From NCBI GenBank assembly GCA_963665525.1, contig OY762280.1, positions 2,728,001 through 2,792,000 on the forward strand: a stretch of DNA of 64,000 nucleotides, written 5' to 3'. This document shows, piece by piece, positions 26,236 through 34,738 of this stretch. The notes below the pieces were generated by a model. That model had not been told where the DNA came from and made no database searches. It saw only the letters and a program-made list of their open reading frames with translations. This stretch comes from UBA12077 sp963665525. GTDB lineage: Bacteria > Bacteroidota > Bacteroidia > Bacteroidales > UBA12077. The first letter of the stretch is position 1. Each line of letters begins with the position of its first letter. The position numbers were made by a program, and so were the translations under genes.

Positions 26236-28176
26236 ATGCAAGTAAAAGTCCCTATTCTAATAATTATTATACTTTTTATATCACAAAAGATAACATTAGC
26301 TCAACAAGATAATGTGAGAAATGAGATTATAAGATTGCTTGAATCCTCAGATGAAATTGAGTATTCAGAAACCGACTCAGCCCTTACCTTATGTTTGAAA
26401 GCAATGAAATTGGCTAAAGAGTCAAACGATGAATACTACATTGCGGAATCGCATTATTACCTGGGCGGGTTATATGATATCCAGGGATATTATCAATTGG
26501 CTTATAATAATTATTTTGATGCTCTAAAGATTTTTAAAAAGTTAGAAGTTGACAAACGAATTGGGGGGTGTTATAATTGCATAGCTATTGTATTGTGGGA
26601 GCAGACTGAGCAGGCAGCTGATTCTGTTAAAATTGTTAAACTTAATAAGGCATCTGATTATTGTAAAAAGGGGATTGAGCACCATAATAAATGTGATTTT
26701 ACAGCAGGTTTGGCAATGTGCAATATGAACCTGGGAATATTCTATGATGATCTTGCGCAAATATATACATCAGAAGAGAACAAACAGTATACAGAATTAG
26801 CCATTGAAAGATATGAAAATGCCATGGGCTATTTTGAAGAGATCGAGGATAGAAGGAGTATGGCAGATTGTTATTTAAATATTGCTGCACTATATAAAAA
26901 TACATTGTTGGAAGATTCTGAGTTGAATAAGCAAGAGTATGAAAAAATAAGAGATTATAATATCAGGGCTGGTGATATTTATATCGATTTTAATGATTTG
27001 TATGGATTATCCATGGTTTATAATAATTTGGCAAGCTTAAATCTAAAGTATTCTAAGAAACCGGAACAGGTAGAACTTGCTTTAAATCAGGCACAATTAG
27101 CTTTAAATTATGCTGATAGTGTAGGTGGCTTGTTTTTAAAATATGATGCATATCACACTCTTTTTAAAGCATACAAAGCTGGAAATCAATTCAAAAAAGC
27201 TTTGCGTTATCATGAACTTTATTTGCAGACGAAAGATAGCGTTCATCAGAACGAGCAAATAAATGCATTGGAAGAAATGGAAACCCGTTACAGTGTTAAA
27301 GAAAAGGAGCAGGAGATAAAATTACAAAAGATCGAAATTCAGCAGGCACATGATAAACAAGTACGACACTGGATTATCCTTGGAGTGGCACTTGTCATAA
27401 TTGCTATTATTTCACGTTTACTATTAAGTATATATCGAGTAAATAAGAAAAATGAAGAAGCTAACATATTATTGAATAGGCAAAATACCGATCTTGAGCA
27501 GTTGAATAGAACCCAGAATAAATTGATGAGTATTATTTCTCATGATTTAAAAGCCCCACTATCTGCATTTTATTCCATTACAAACTCCCTGAAGAATAAA
27601 TATACTTTGTTATCGCAAGATGAGATATCAAACTTTTTTACTCGTATGTTAAGCTCGGCGGTTTCGTTGAAATTACAGCTTGAGAATATGTTAAACTGGT
27701 CGATAAATCAGTCGCGCTCGATAAAACCGAATAAGATTAAAATAAATTTGCATATCCTGGTATGTAAAATCGTTGTGATTCTCCAGGAATTTGCAGCAGA
27801 AAAAGAAATTACTATTCAAAATAAAATAGATGAAAACCTGGAGTTCGAAACAGATGATAAATTGTTAGGGATTGTGTTAAATAACCTGATAAGCAATGCA
27901 GTAAAATTTTCAAAAGCAAAAGGGGAAATTATCATTACCGGATCAAAAAAGTCGGATTCTATTCGTATTTTCGTAAAAGATTTTGGAGTTGGAATAAGTG
28001 AACTTGATTTGCAAAATTTATTTATTAATAATGGAGATGTTTCTAAAAAACAAGGCAGCGATACAGGTTTAGGACTTACTGTTAGTAAAGATATAGTTGA
28101 AAAACTAGGAGGAAAAATCTGGGCTGAAAGTAAACTTGGAGAGTTTACAGAGTTTTTTATAGAATTACCAGTGTAA
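26236..28176 (+). CDS. TPR-containing sensor histidine kinase
   Basis: A 646-residue kinase. Signal-like leader at 1-22, then a periplasmic region of tetratricopeptide repeats (about 45-335; for example YYIAESHYYLGGLYDIQGYY), a coiled coil (about 340-375), a membrane helix at 379-400, a HisKA domain with H436 (MSIISHDLKAPLSAF), and a HATPase with N box NNLISNAVKFSKA, G1 KDFGVGIS and G2 GSDTGLGLTVSKDI. TPR sensors of this kind probably detect protein or peptide partners. It is followed after 23 bp by its LuxR-type regulator and lies divergent to a T9SS operon, which suggests it governs surface-protein expression. Confidence 0.93.
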   Translation: MQVKVPILIIIILFISQKITLAQQDNVRNEIIRLLESSDEIEYSETDSALTLCLKAMKLAKESNDEYYIAESHYYLGGLYDIQGYYQLAYNNYFDALKIFKKLEVDKRIGGCYNCIAIVLWEQTEQAADSVKIVKLNKASDYCKKGIEHHNKCDFTAGLAMCNMNLGIFYDDLAQIYTSEENKQYTELAIERYENAMGYFEEIEDRRSMADCYLNIAALYKNTLLEDSELNKQEYEKIRDYNIRAGDIYIDFNDLYGLSMVYNNLASLNLKYSKKPEQVELALNQAQLALNYADSVGGLFLKYDAYHTLFKAYKAGNQFKKALRYHELYLQTKDSVHQNEQINALEEMETRYSVKEKEQEIKLQKIEIQQAHDKQVRHWIILGVALVIIAIISRLLLSIYRVNKKNEEANILLNRQNTDLEQLNRTQNKLMSIISHDLKAPLSAFYSITNSLKNKYTLLSQDEISNFFTRMLSSAVSLKLQLENMLNWSINQSRSIKPNKIKINLHILVCKIVVILQEFAAEKEITIQNKIDENLEFETDDKLLGIVLNNLISNAVKFSKAKGEIIITGSKKSDSIRIFVKDFGVGISELDLQNLFINNGDVSKKQGSDTGLGLTVSKDIVEKLGGKIWAESKLGEFTEFFIELPV

Positions 28177-28199
28177 TAGTTCAGAATAAATTTTAATGA

Positions 28200-28853
28200 A
28201 TGAAAATAAAAAAGAAAATTTTTATAACAGACGATCATAAAATAGTAATAGATGGCATTAGTTCTTTTCTAATAGGGAGTAGTGAATTCGAACTTGTTGG
28301 TTCTGCACAGAATTATGCACAGTTGTTTAATTCTTTGAAGCAGGTACAGCCAGATATTTTATTATTGGATATAAGATTGCAAGGGCTTTCCGGAATTCAG
28401 ATTGCTTCTTTAGTAAAAAGAGAATATCCAGATATTAAAATTATAGCTCTAAGTTCCGATACTGACAAAGAGACAATTGATGAAGCCATTAAAGCCGGAT
28501 GTGCAGGTTATCTGTCGAAAGATATTAAAGAAATAGAGTTTTTTCAGGCATTAAATTCAGTGCTTTCAGGTGAGAATTATTATAGCAAAGGAGTACAACA
28601 AACCATTTTTAAAAGTTATACTGAAAAAACAACTCTAGATTCAGTAAATGAACATAATGTATTATCAACACGTGAGTTAGAAGTTATGAGACTTTTTGCC
28701 AATGGATTAAGTTATGGTGAAATTGCAGACAAACTATTTATTAGTAAACGAACTGTAGAAACTCATAAAAAAAATATAATGGAAAAACTGGATTTAAAAA
28801 CTACTATAGATCTGGTAAAATATGCAATAATGAATGGTATTGCTTCGATTTGA
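28200..28853 (+). CDS. LuxR/NarL-family response regulator
   Basis: A 217-residue regulator. The receiver has the acidic pair D11/D12 (ITDDHK), phospho-acceptor D57 (DILLLDIRLQG) and K107 (GYLSKDI). The C-terminal LuxR-type helix-turn-helix spans about 152-212 (STRELEVMRLFANGLSYGEI, FISKRTVETHKKNIMEKL). It is co-transcribed with the TPR kinase, 23 bp downstream, as its cognate partner. Probable targets are the two copies of the 40-bp motif at 23912 and 26167 (inference from proximity). Confidence 0.95.
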   Translation: MKIKKKIFITDDHKIVIDGISSFLIGSSEFELVGSAQNYAQLFNSLKQVQPDILLLDIRLQGLSGIQIASLVKREYPDIKIIALSSDTDKETIDEAIKAGCAGYLSKDIKEIEFFQALNSVLSGENYYSKGVQQTIFKSYTEKTTLDSVNEHNVLSTRELEVMRLFANGLSYGEIADKLFISKRTVETHKKNIMEKLDLKTTIDLVKYAIMNGIASI

Positions 28854-28977
28854 AAAAATCAACACAATAAAATACATACATAATTGAATATCAGGCAATA
28901 TAATAAAGCTTCTCAAATGTTAATAATTTGGATAAATATCTATTTATCAAACCACAATAATTTATAGCAAAATAAAA

Positions 28978-29012
28978 AAGAAGCTATCTTCAATTAATAA
29001 AGACAGCTTCTT
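28978..29012 (-). terminator. Terminator of the thioredoxin operon
   Basis: Stem AAGAAGCT/AGCTTCTT, one mismatch, then TCTT/AAGA, with a 9-base loop. On the minus strand it is followed by TTTTATTTTGC, so it mainly ends the minus-strand operon. Confidence 0.75.
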
Positions 29013-29051
29013 ACGTGCAACAACTAACTAAATGAAACAATTATTCAAAAT

Positions 29052-29561
29052 TTAATTTTGTTTCAATAAGATTTTATCAATTGATTTTCTAAACATTTCT
29101 TTGGTTTCTTCTTTTGATCTTCCTATTCCTGAGCTCATAGTTGGTTGTCCTTCCATAGGAATATATAAAAACGCAGGTATTCCTTGTACACCAAACATTT
29201 GTGCTAACTCTGGATCTTTCTGAGTATCTACTTTATACACATGAATCTTGCCCTTATATTCTTGTGCAATTTCTTCTAAAATAGGGGCAGCAATTCTACA
29301 TGGTCCACACCAATCTGCATAAAAATCAATAATACTTGGTAAATCTCCTTCGTATTTCCATTCCGAAGTTGTTTCGTAATTCAAGATTCTTTTCTTGAAC
29401 TCCTCTTTATTTAATGTAATAACAGCTTTTTCCGTTTCTACATTTTTATTTGCAGCTTCAGCAACTTCCTTCTTGGCATCATCCGAAGCATTTACATTGC
29501 CTTGACAAGCTTGTGTGAAACCTATCGATGCAACGATCATTATTAATGCAATTTTTTTCAT
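29052..29561 (-). CDS. Exported thioredoxin-family protein, probable lipoprotein
   Basis: A 169-residue protein. The leader MKKIALIMIVASIGFTQAC ends at a cysteine with a weak lipobox (TQAC), giving a lipoprotein or periplasmic protein. A charged linker (about 23-60) precedes a thioredoxin fold with active site WCGPC (FYADWCGPCRIAAPIL) and the cis-proline segment GVQGIPAFLYI. It probably reduces or oxidises disulfides outside the cytoplasm. It lies 11 bp after the cytoplasmic thioredoxin gene in the same operon. Confidence 0.92.
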   Translation of the reverse strand: MKKIALIMIVASIGFTQACQGNVNASDDAKKEVAEAANKNVETEKAVITLNKEEFKKRILNYETTSEWKYEGDLPSIIDFYADWCGPCRIAAPILEEIAQEYKGKIHVYKVDTQKDPELAQMFGVQGIPAFLYIPMEGQPTMSSGIGRSKEETKEMFRKSIDKILLKQN

Positions 29562-29572
29562 TTTATTTATTT

Positions 29573-29869
29573 TTAAGAATTTGCTAATACAATATTTTTT
29601 ATTTGATCGGCAGACAAAACTCCAGGTTGAGAAAATTTTATTTGCCCATTTCTAAATAACATTAATGTAGGAATACTCCTTATTCCATATTTAGCTGATA
29701 TTGCTTGATTATTATCTACATTAATCTTGATAATTTTGACTTTTTCTCCTAAGTCAGCTTTTACCTGCTTTAAAATTGGGGCTACCATTTTACAGGGTTG
29801 ACACCAATCGGCATAGAAATCAACCAAAACAGGCCTATTTTCATTAATTATTTCATTAAACTGAGCCAT
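29573..29869 (-). CDS. trxA: Thioredoxin
   Basis: A 98-residue cytoplasmic thioredoxin fold: PVLVDFYADWCQPCKMVAPI and the cis-proline segment GIRSIPTLMLFRNG. The active site is CQPC instead of the usual CGPC, which can shift redox potential. It is slightly shorter than typical TrxA (about 105 residues). It overlaps the end of the upstream DUF6132 gene by 14 bp and precedes the exported thioredoxin-like gene, so it may be a specialised rather than the general thioredoxin. Confidence 0.93.
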   Translation of the reverse strand: MAQFNEIINENRPVLVDFYADWCQPCKMVAPILKQVKADLGEKVKIIKINVDNNQAISAKYGIRSIPTLMLFRNGQIKFSQPGVLSADQIKNIVLANS

Positions 29870-30086
29870 TTTCTTTTGTGTTTTTCCTTTTATTTATAAA
29901 GTCATCTATGCTATCACCCACAAAATATCCAATAAATCCACCAAATAAAACCATTGAATGCCAATTTGAAGTAATTGGGCATGTTCCACTGGTACATCCA
30001 ACATATTTCCAATAGAAATACCCTGCAATGATACCGGGAATTATAAGTAGTAATCCAAGTTTGTGTTTATTTATAAATTTGATCAT
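29856..30086 (-). CDS. DUF6132 small membrane protein
   Basis: A short protein with two membrane helices. The loop between them carries the family motif CTSGTCPITSNWHSM. I prefer the start MIKFINKHKLGLLLIIPG (76 residues); the frame also has starts at 30095 and 30113 (85 residues). Members occur with thioredoxin-like and rhodanese-like genes, which suggests a role in sulfur or redox chemistry at the membrane; the paired cysteines fit this. It overlaps the thioredoxin gene by 14 bp. Confidence 0.78.
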   Translation of the reverse strand: MIKFINKHKLGLLLIIPGIIAGYFYWKYVGCTSGTCPITSNWHSMVLFGGFIGYFVGDSIDDFINKRKNTKENGSV

Positions 30087-30195
30087 AGAATTCATTTTTA
30101 ATTTATTTAACAAATTTCATACCATCATATTTAGATATGTCTATTTTTTGATATTTTGAATGATTAAAGAAAAACACTGACAATAAGACATAAAA

Positions 30196-30217
30196 AAAGG
30201 GAGCCTAAGCTCCCTTT
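30196..30217 (-). terminator. Terminator of gdhA
   Basis: A perfect 9-bp stem (AAAGGGAGC/GCTCCCTTT) with a 4-base loop; on the minus strand it is followed by TTTTATG after the T-rich arm. It lies 39 bp after the gdhA stop. Confidence 0.85.
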
Positions 30218-30256
30218 CACCATAAATTACAAACTAAAAACTAAGTTATATAAAAA

Positions 30257-31594
30257 TTAAATAACTCCTTGATCTAACATTGCATTAGCTACTTTTAAGA
30301 AACCTGCAACGTTTGCTCCTTTCACGTAATCAACATGTCCGTCTGCATCTTTACCATACTTAACACATGCTTCGTGAATATTACACATAATTGAATGTAA
30401 TTTCTCATCAACTTCTTCTGTTGACCAGCTTAATTTCATTGAATTTTGTGACATCTCTAATCCTGAGGTTGCAACACCACCTGCGTTAGCTGCTTTACCT
30501 GGACCATATAATAATTTTGCTCCCTGGATTACTTCAATTGCTTCTGGAGTACATGGCATGTTAGCTCCTTCTGAAACACAAATACATCCGTTAGCTACTA
30601 ATTGCTTAGCATCTTCTTCGTTTAATTCATTCTGAATGGCACATGGAAGAGCAATATCTACTTTTTGTTCCCATGGTCTTTTACCTTCGTAAAACTGACC
30701 ACTTTCGAACTTGTAAGAATAAGGCTTAACGATATCGTTATTAGAAGCACGAAGTTCTAACATATAATCGATTTTTTCTCCTGAGATACCTTCTGGGTCA
30801 TAGATATATCCGTCAGGACCTGAAATTGTAACAACTTTCGCTCCTAATTCTGTTGCTTTCATAGCTGCACCCCAAGCAACATTACCGAAACCTGAAACAG
30901 CAACTGTTTTACCTTCAAAAGTTTCACCTTTAGTTGCTAACATTTCTTTTGCAAAGTATACATTACCGAAACCTGTTGCTTCTGGACGAATTAAACTTCC
31001 ACCCCAATCACGACCTTTTCCAGTTAATACACCTGTATTTTCTCTTGCAAGTTTTCTGTACATTCCATATAAGAAACCAATCTCGCGGCCACCTACTCCG
31101 ATATCTCCTGCTGGTACATCAGTTTCAGGACCTATGAGTCTCCAAAGTTCTGTCATGAAACCTTGACAAAAACGCATTACTTCAGCATCTGATTTTCCTT
31201 TTGGATCGAAATCAGAACCTCCTTTACCTCCACCCATAGGTAGAGTTGTTAGAGAATTCTTGAAGATTTGCTCGAATCCTAAGAATTTTAATCCACTTAA
31301 GTTTACACTTGGGTGGAAACGTAAACCTCCTTTGTAAGGTCCAATGGCATTATTAAATTGTACTCGATAACCTAAGTTAACGTTTACTTTTCCATCATCA
31401 CCTACCCAAGGCACTTTAAATGTTAGAATTCTGTCTGGCTCAACAATACGCTCGATGATACCAGCTGCTTCGAATTGAGGATTTTCATTGTAAATTCCTT
31501 CAATTGATTCTAAAACTTCTCTTACAGCTTGTAAATACTCAACTTCTCCTGGATGTTTTTGCTCAAGCTGAAGCATTAATTTATCTACGTTCAT
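30257..31594 (-). CDS. gdhA: Glutamate dehydrogenase, hexameric (NADP type likely)
   Basis: A 445-residue enzyme of normal length for the hexameric family I. It converts 2-oxoglutarate and ammonia to glutamate and back. Visible motifs are LPMGGGKGGSDFDPKGKSDA with the catalytic lysine in the GGGKGG region, VPAGDIGVGGREIGFLYGMY, and the Rossmann segment VAVSGFGNVAWGAA. Cofactor preference for NADP is inferred from similarity to Bacteroidota GdhA. Single gene, with terminator downstream and a -7 element 61 bp upstream. Confidence 0.97.
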   Translation of the reverse strand: MNVDKLMLQLEQKHPGEVEYLQAVREVLESIEGIYNENPQFEAAGIIERIVEPDRILTFKVPWVGDDGKVNVNLGYRVQFNNAIGPYKGGLRFHPSVNLSGLKFLGFEQIFKNSLTTLPMGGGKGGSDFDPKGKSDAEVMRFCQGFMTELWRLIGPETDVPAGDIGVGGREIGFLYGMYRKLARENTGVLTGKGRDWGGSLIRPEATGFGNVYFAKEMLATKGETFEGKTVAVSGFGNVAWGAAMKATELGAKVVTISGPDGYIYDPEGISGEKIDYMLELRASNNDIVKPYSYKFESGQFYEGKRPWEQKVDIALPCAIQNELNEEDAKQLVANGCICVSEGANMPCTPEAIEVIQGAKLLYGPGKAANAGGVATSGLEMSQNSMKLSWSTEEVDEKLHSIMCNIHEACVKYGKDADGHVDYVKGANVAGFLKVANAMLDQGVI

Positions 31595-31654
31595 AATATC
31601 TAATTATTAAAAGATTACGTTAAAAACAATATCACTGTTAATTGAATAACAATA

Positions 31655-31662
31655 CAAATGTA
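31655..31662 (-). promoter_or_regulatory. Putative -7 element of gdhA
   Basis: On the minus strand this reads TACATTTG, matching TAnnTTTG, about 61 bp upstream of the gdhA start. Confidence 0.45.
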
Positions 31663-31759
31663 TATTTAATGTGTACTTTATTTTAATATTACAAGATATT
31701 ATATAACACAGTTTGACATGATTTTTATCAGTAATAAAAATTATTTCACAAAATGTGCT

Positions 31760-34726
31760 TTAAGATTTTAATATAATTCCTTTATTATTTTTCCCATCAA
31801 TTTGCACCTGTATCGGTTTTTCAAATCTTACTTGTCTAATGTATTGATTTTCAAAATAAGCATCGAATTTATTTAAATACTCTAAATCGTAGAACCCATC
31901 ATTTATATATGGATTAATGGTAAAATATCCAACTCTAAACGAAGTCAGGTTCTGAAAGAAATGAGTTCCCTGACTAGGATCAATTCTAAAATTTTCTAAT
32001 CCCGATTCAACGATCACCCGAGCTTGTGAAATATGAGCCCATTTTACAGGAATACCAAGGTTTGGATCACTTGATCCCCAGCGACCAGGCCCAACTAAAA
32101 CATAGTTCTTTCGTTCCTTTATAAACTTATCATTTAAGTTGCTTATTTCTGTGGCAATTTTTTCACTTTCTAAAGAATTAAAAGCTTCTGGTTTAATATA
32201 TACAAAATCATAGATATCATCAATTATTCCATTTCCTAAAGCTGATTCGCAATAAATTATAGTATCTTCTTTCTTAACATCTTCAATATCCAAATCTACA
32301 GACTGATCATTATCGACAATAGGCCTAATTTGTAGAAAATTGAATACATAAGGCTCTCCTTTCTCGACATTTAGATCAACTGCAAACTCAATCTCAATTG
32401 GATTATTCATTTCTTTTTGTCCAACTTCTAATAAAGTTTGCAATATTTCAGCTAATGGGAATGTTTCATATTTAAGAATATTTGCAAAAGTAATTACTCT
32501 TTTTCCATCATATAATGTACCATCGCGCAGAATATGATTTTGAAAATCGTATGTTGAAGCAGCAAATTTAAATGACGAATCTTTTTCTGCACTCTTAATT
32601 TCATTCTTAATTAAATTAACACCATCATCTGATGAAGGAGAGAATTTTGTAGGACACATGTCAAGCGCATAGAAATTCTTTTGTGTATCTTTTAATGCCA
32701 TATCAGGAGATGATAATTGCAATACTTTTTTAGGATGCTTTGGAGAAAAACGAAGTGAAATTCCTCCATCCACAATTTGTTTTCCTAATCCATAGGCAAT
32801 ATTAGCTATTCCATCTTCTGACTTTTCCGGCTCTATAGGATAAAAATTTATCGACCTGGCAACACCAGAAATTGTTGGATAAAATTTACCACCATATTGT
32901 TTGCCGCAAACTTCCTGTAATACAATCCCCATTTTTTCTTCATCAATAACGTTAGAAGTAGCTGCCATATAAGCCTTGCTTGCTTTAAAATATACCGATG
33001 CATATACGCATTTTATTGCATCAGATAACATTTTAATCATCAATGTACTATTGGAAGTTTTAGGAATCATATAAGTTGAATATATTCCAGCAAATGGCTG
33101 ATAATGTGAATCTTCCAGCTTAGAAGAAGAACGAATAGCAATTGGATTTTTAATTACTGATATAAAAGCATATAAATCTTGATAAACACGACTTGGCAAC
33201 TTAGCATTTATAAAATGATCCACAATTTCGTCATCCGGAATATCCGACATACCGATCTTATAAAGATCATTAACTTCCATAAATTCATCGAAAACATCAG
33301 TACTTAATACAACAGTTCTTGGGATTGTTACAATAACTCCCGGAAATTTATTAAATATTCGATTTTTCTTAATAATCGAATTAATAAATGCTAATCCTCT
33401 TGCTTTACCTCCAATAGAGCCATCGCCAATTCTTGAAAAAATTAGATACTCATCAAAACTGTTTTTATCAAACTTTGCAATAACACCTCTCCCTTTACTC
33501 ATTCGATAACTTGAAATAGCCCTATAAATATAGGTTCGCACCTCCGACATACTATTAAAATCACTCACAGGAATATATTTGAACAATTGAGCTATAGGAA
33601 AAACAGCTCGTGCATTCAACCATTTAGATAAATCATTTCTACTTGCATGATATTCTAAAGATTCATCTGAAATAGTTAGTATCATATGCTGTAATGACTG
33701 TAAATCAGAAGCTCTACCAACCTCACGCATTGTTTTTGGATCTTTAAAAACAAACTCCCCAAATGCAAATTGCTTGATGATATAGTTTCTTAACTCAATA
33801 GATAAAGTTTTAGAGTACTTATGAATAAAACCTACCTCAATCTCATCGGCATATTTTTTATTATTCATATCTGATGATTGAAGTAATAGAGGCATAAACT
33901 CATCATCCTCTTTAACTTTTTTACACAGTTTTATTCCTGCCAATTTGTCTTTTAAACCGCCTCGAGGGTATGTAATGTCGGAAATAATTCCTAACATATT
34001 AAATTTATACTTCTCGTAAAGTGCTACTGCTTGTTCATAATTCGTAGCCAATAATATTTTTGGACGTCCTCTCATACGAAGCATCTTCTGATGCTCGTTT
34101 AGCGCCTCGCGCATATATTCTTTCGACTGTTTAAAGATGATTTTATAAATATTCGGTAAGTATGTTGATATATACCTTATAGAGTCTTCGACCAGAAGAA
34201 TAGTTTGAACACCCACAACCTCAACATCATACTCAACATTCATTCTATCCTCGATGAGTTTTATGATCGCTAATAAAATATCAGCATTTCCTAACCAGCA
34301 AAAAACATAATCAATAGCACTAAGATCTTCCTTTTCGAGTCGAATGGTAATTTCTCTGGAAAAATGCGTTAATACTACAATAGGAATACGAGGATATATA
34401 GTTTTCACTTGTTTAGCAAAACGAAATGTATCTGTATCACCAATTCGAAGCATGCTAATGACAAGATCAATATTATCATTTTTTAATATTTCGTATGCTT
34501 CCTCGGCAGAGTTTGCCATCACAAAAATTGGAGGATATCTTAAATTTAAAGCTACATACTCGTTAAAAATTTGCTCATCAATTCTTCCGTCCTCTTCCAG
34601 CATAAAAGAATCGTAGTTACTTGAAACAAGTAAAACCTTATGAATCCTTCTTTGCATTAATAAACTGAAAGAAGTATCATTAAAATCTATCTTTAATTTA
34701 TCTTGTTGATTAGTATAAAAACTCAT
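31760..34726 (-). CDS. Receiver/PEP-synthase-type ATP-grasp protein
   Basis: A 988-residue cytoplasmic protein. Residues about 29-160 are a receiver-like domain without an Asp at the phospho-site (IDLVISMLRIG). Residues about 174-305 form a second receiver with the acidic pair E180/D181, a ~40-residue insertion, D250 (IISDITYP) and K303. A PPDK/PEP-synthase N-terminal ATP-grasp domain starts near 435 (GDGSIGGKARGLAFINSI, then IAIRSSSKLEDSHYQPFAGI). The C-terminus has VGPGRWGSSDPNLGIPVKW. The phosphohistidine and PEP-binding domains of true PPDK are absent. It probably uses ATP to phosphorylate an unknown target under receiver control. It lies 12 bp after its paralogue. Confidence 0.8.
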   Translation of the reverse strand: MSFYTNQQDKLKIDFNDTSFSLLMQRRIHKVLLVSSNYDSFMLEEDGRIDEQIFNEYVALNLRYPPIFVMANSAEEAYEILKNDNIDLVISMLRIGDTDTFRFAKQVKTIYPRIPIVVLTHFSREITIRLEKEDLSAIDYVFCWLGNADILLAIIKLIEDRMNVEYDVEVVGVQTILLVEDSIRYISTYLPNIYKIIFKQSKEYMREALNEHQKMLRMRGRPKILLATNYEQAVALYEKYKFNMLGIISDITYPRGGLKDKLAGIKLCKKVKEDDEFMPLLLQSSDMNNKKYADEIEVGFIHKYSKTLSIELRNYIIKQFAFGEFVFKDPKTMREVGRASDLQSLQHMILTISDESLEYHASRNDLSKWLNARAVFPIAQLFKYIPVSDFNSMSEVRTYIYRAISSYRMSKGRGVIAKFDKNSFDEYLIFSRIGDGSIGGKARGLAFINSIIKKNRIFNKFPGVIVTIPRTVVLSTDVFDEFMEVNDLYKIGMSDIPDDEIVDHFINAKLPSRVYQDLYAFISVIKNPIAIRSSSKLEDSHYQPFAGIYSTYMIPKTSNSTLMIKMLSDAIKCVYASVYFKASKAYMAATSNVIDEEKMGIVLQEVCGKQYGGKFYPTISGVARSINFYPIEPEKSEDGIANIAYGLGKQIVDGGISLRFSPKHPKKVLQLSSPDMALKDTQKNFYALDMCPTKFSPSSDDGVNLIKNEIKSAEKDSSFKFAASTYDFQNHILRDGTLYDGKRVITFANILKYETFPLAEILQTLLEVGQKEMNNPIEIEFAVDLNVEKGEPYVFNFLQIRPIVDNDQSVDLDIEDVKKEDTIIYCESALGNGIIDDIYDFVYIKPEAFNSLESEKIATEISNLNDKFIKERKNYVLVGPGRWGSSDPNLGIPVKWAHISQARVIVESGLENFRIDPSQGTHFFQNLTSFRVGYFTINPYINDGFYDLEYLNKFDAYFENQYIRQVRFEKPIQVQIDGKNNKGIILKS

Positions 34727-34738
34727 AAGTATGACTTA

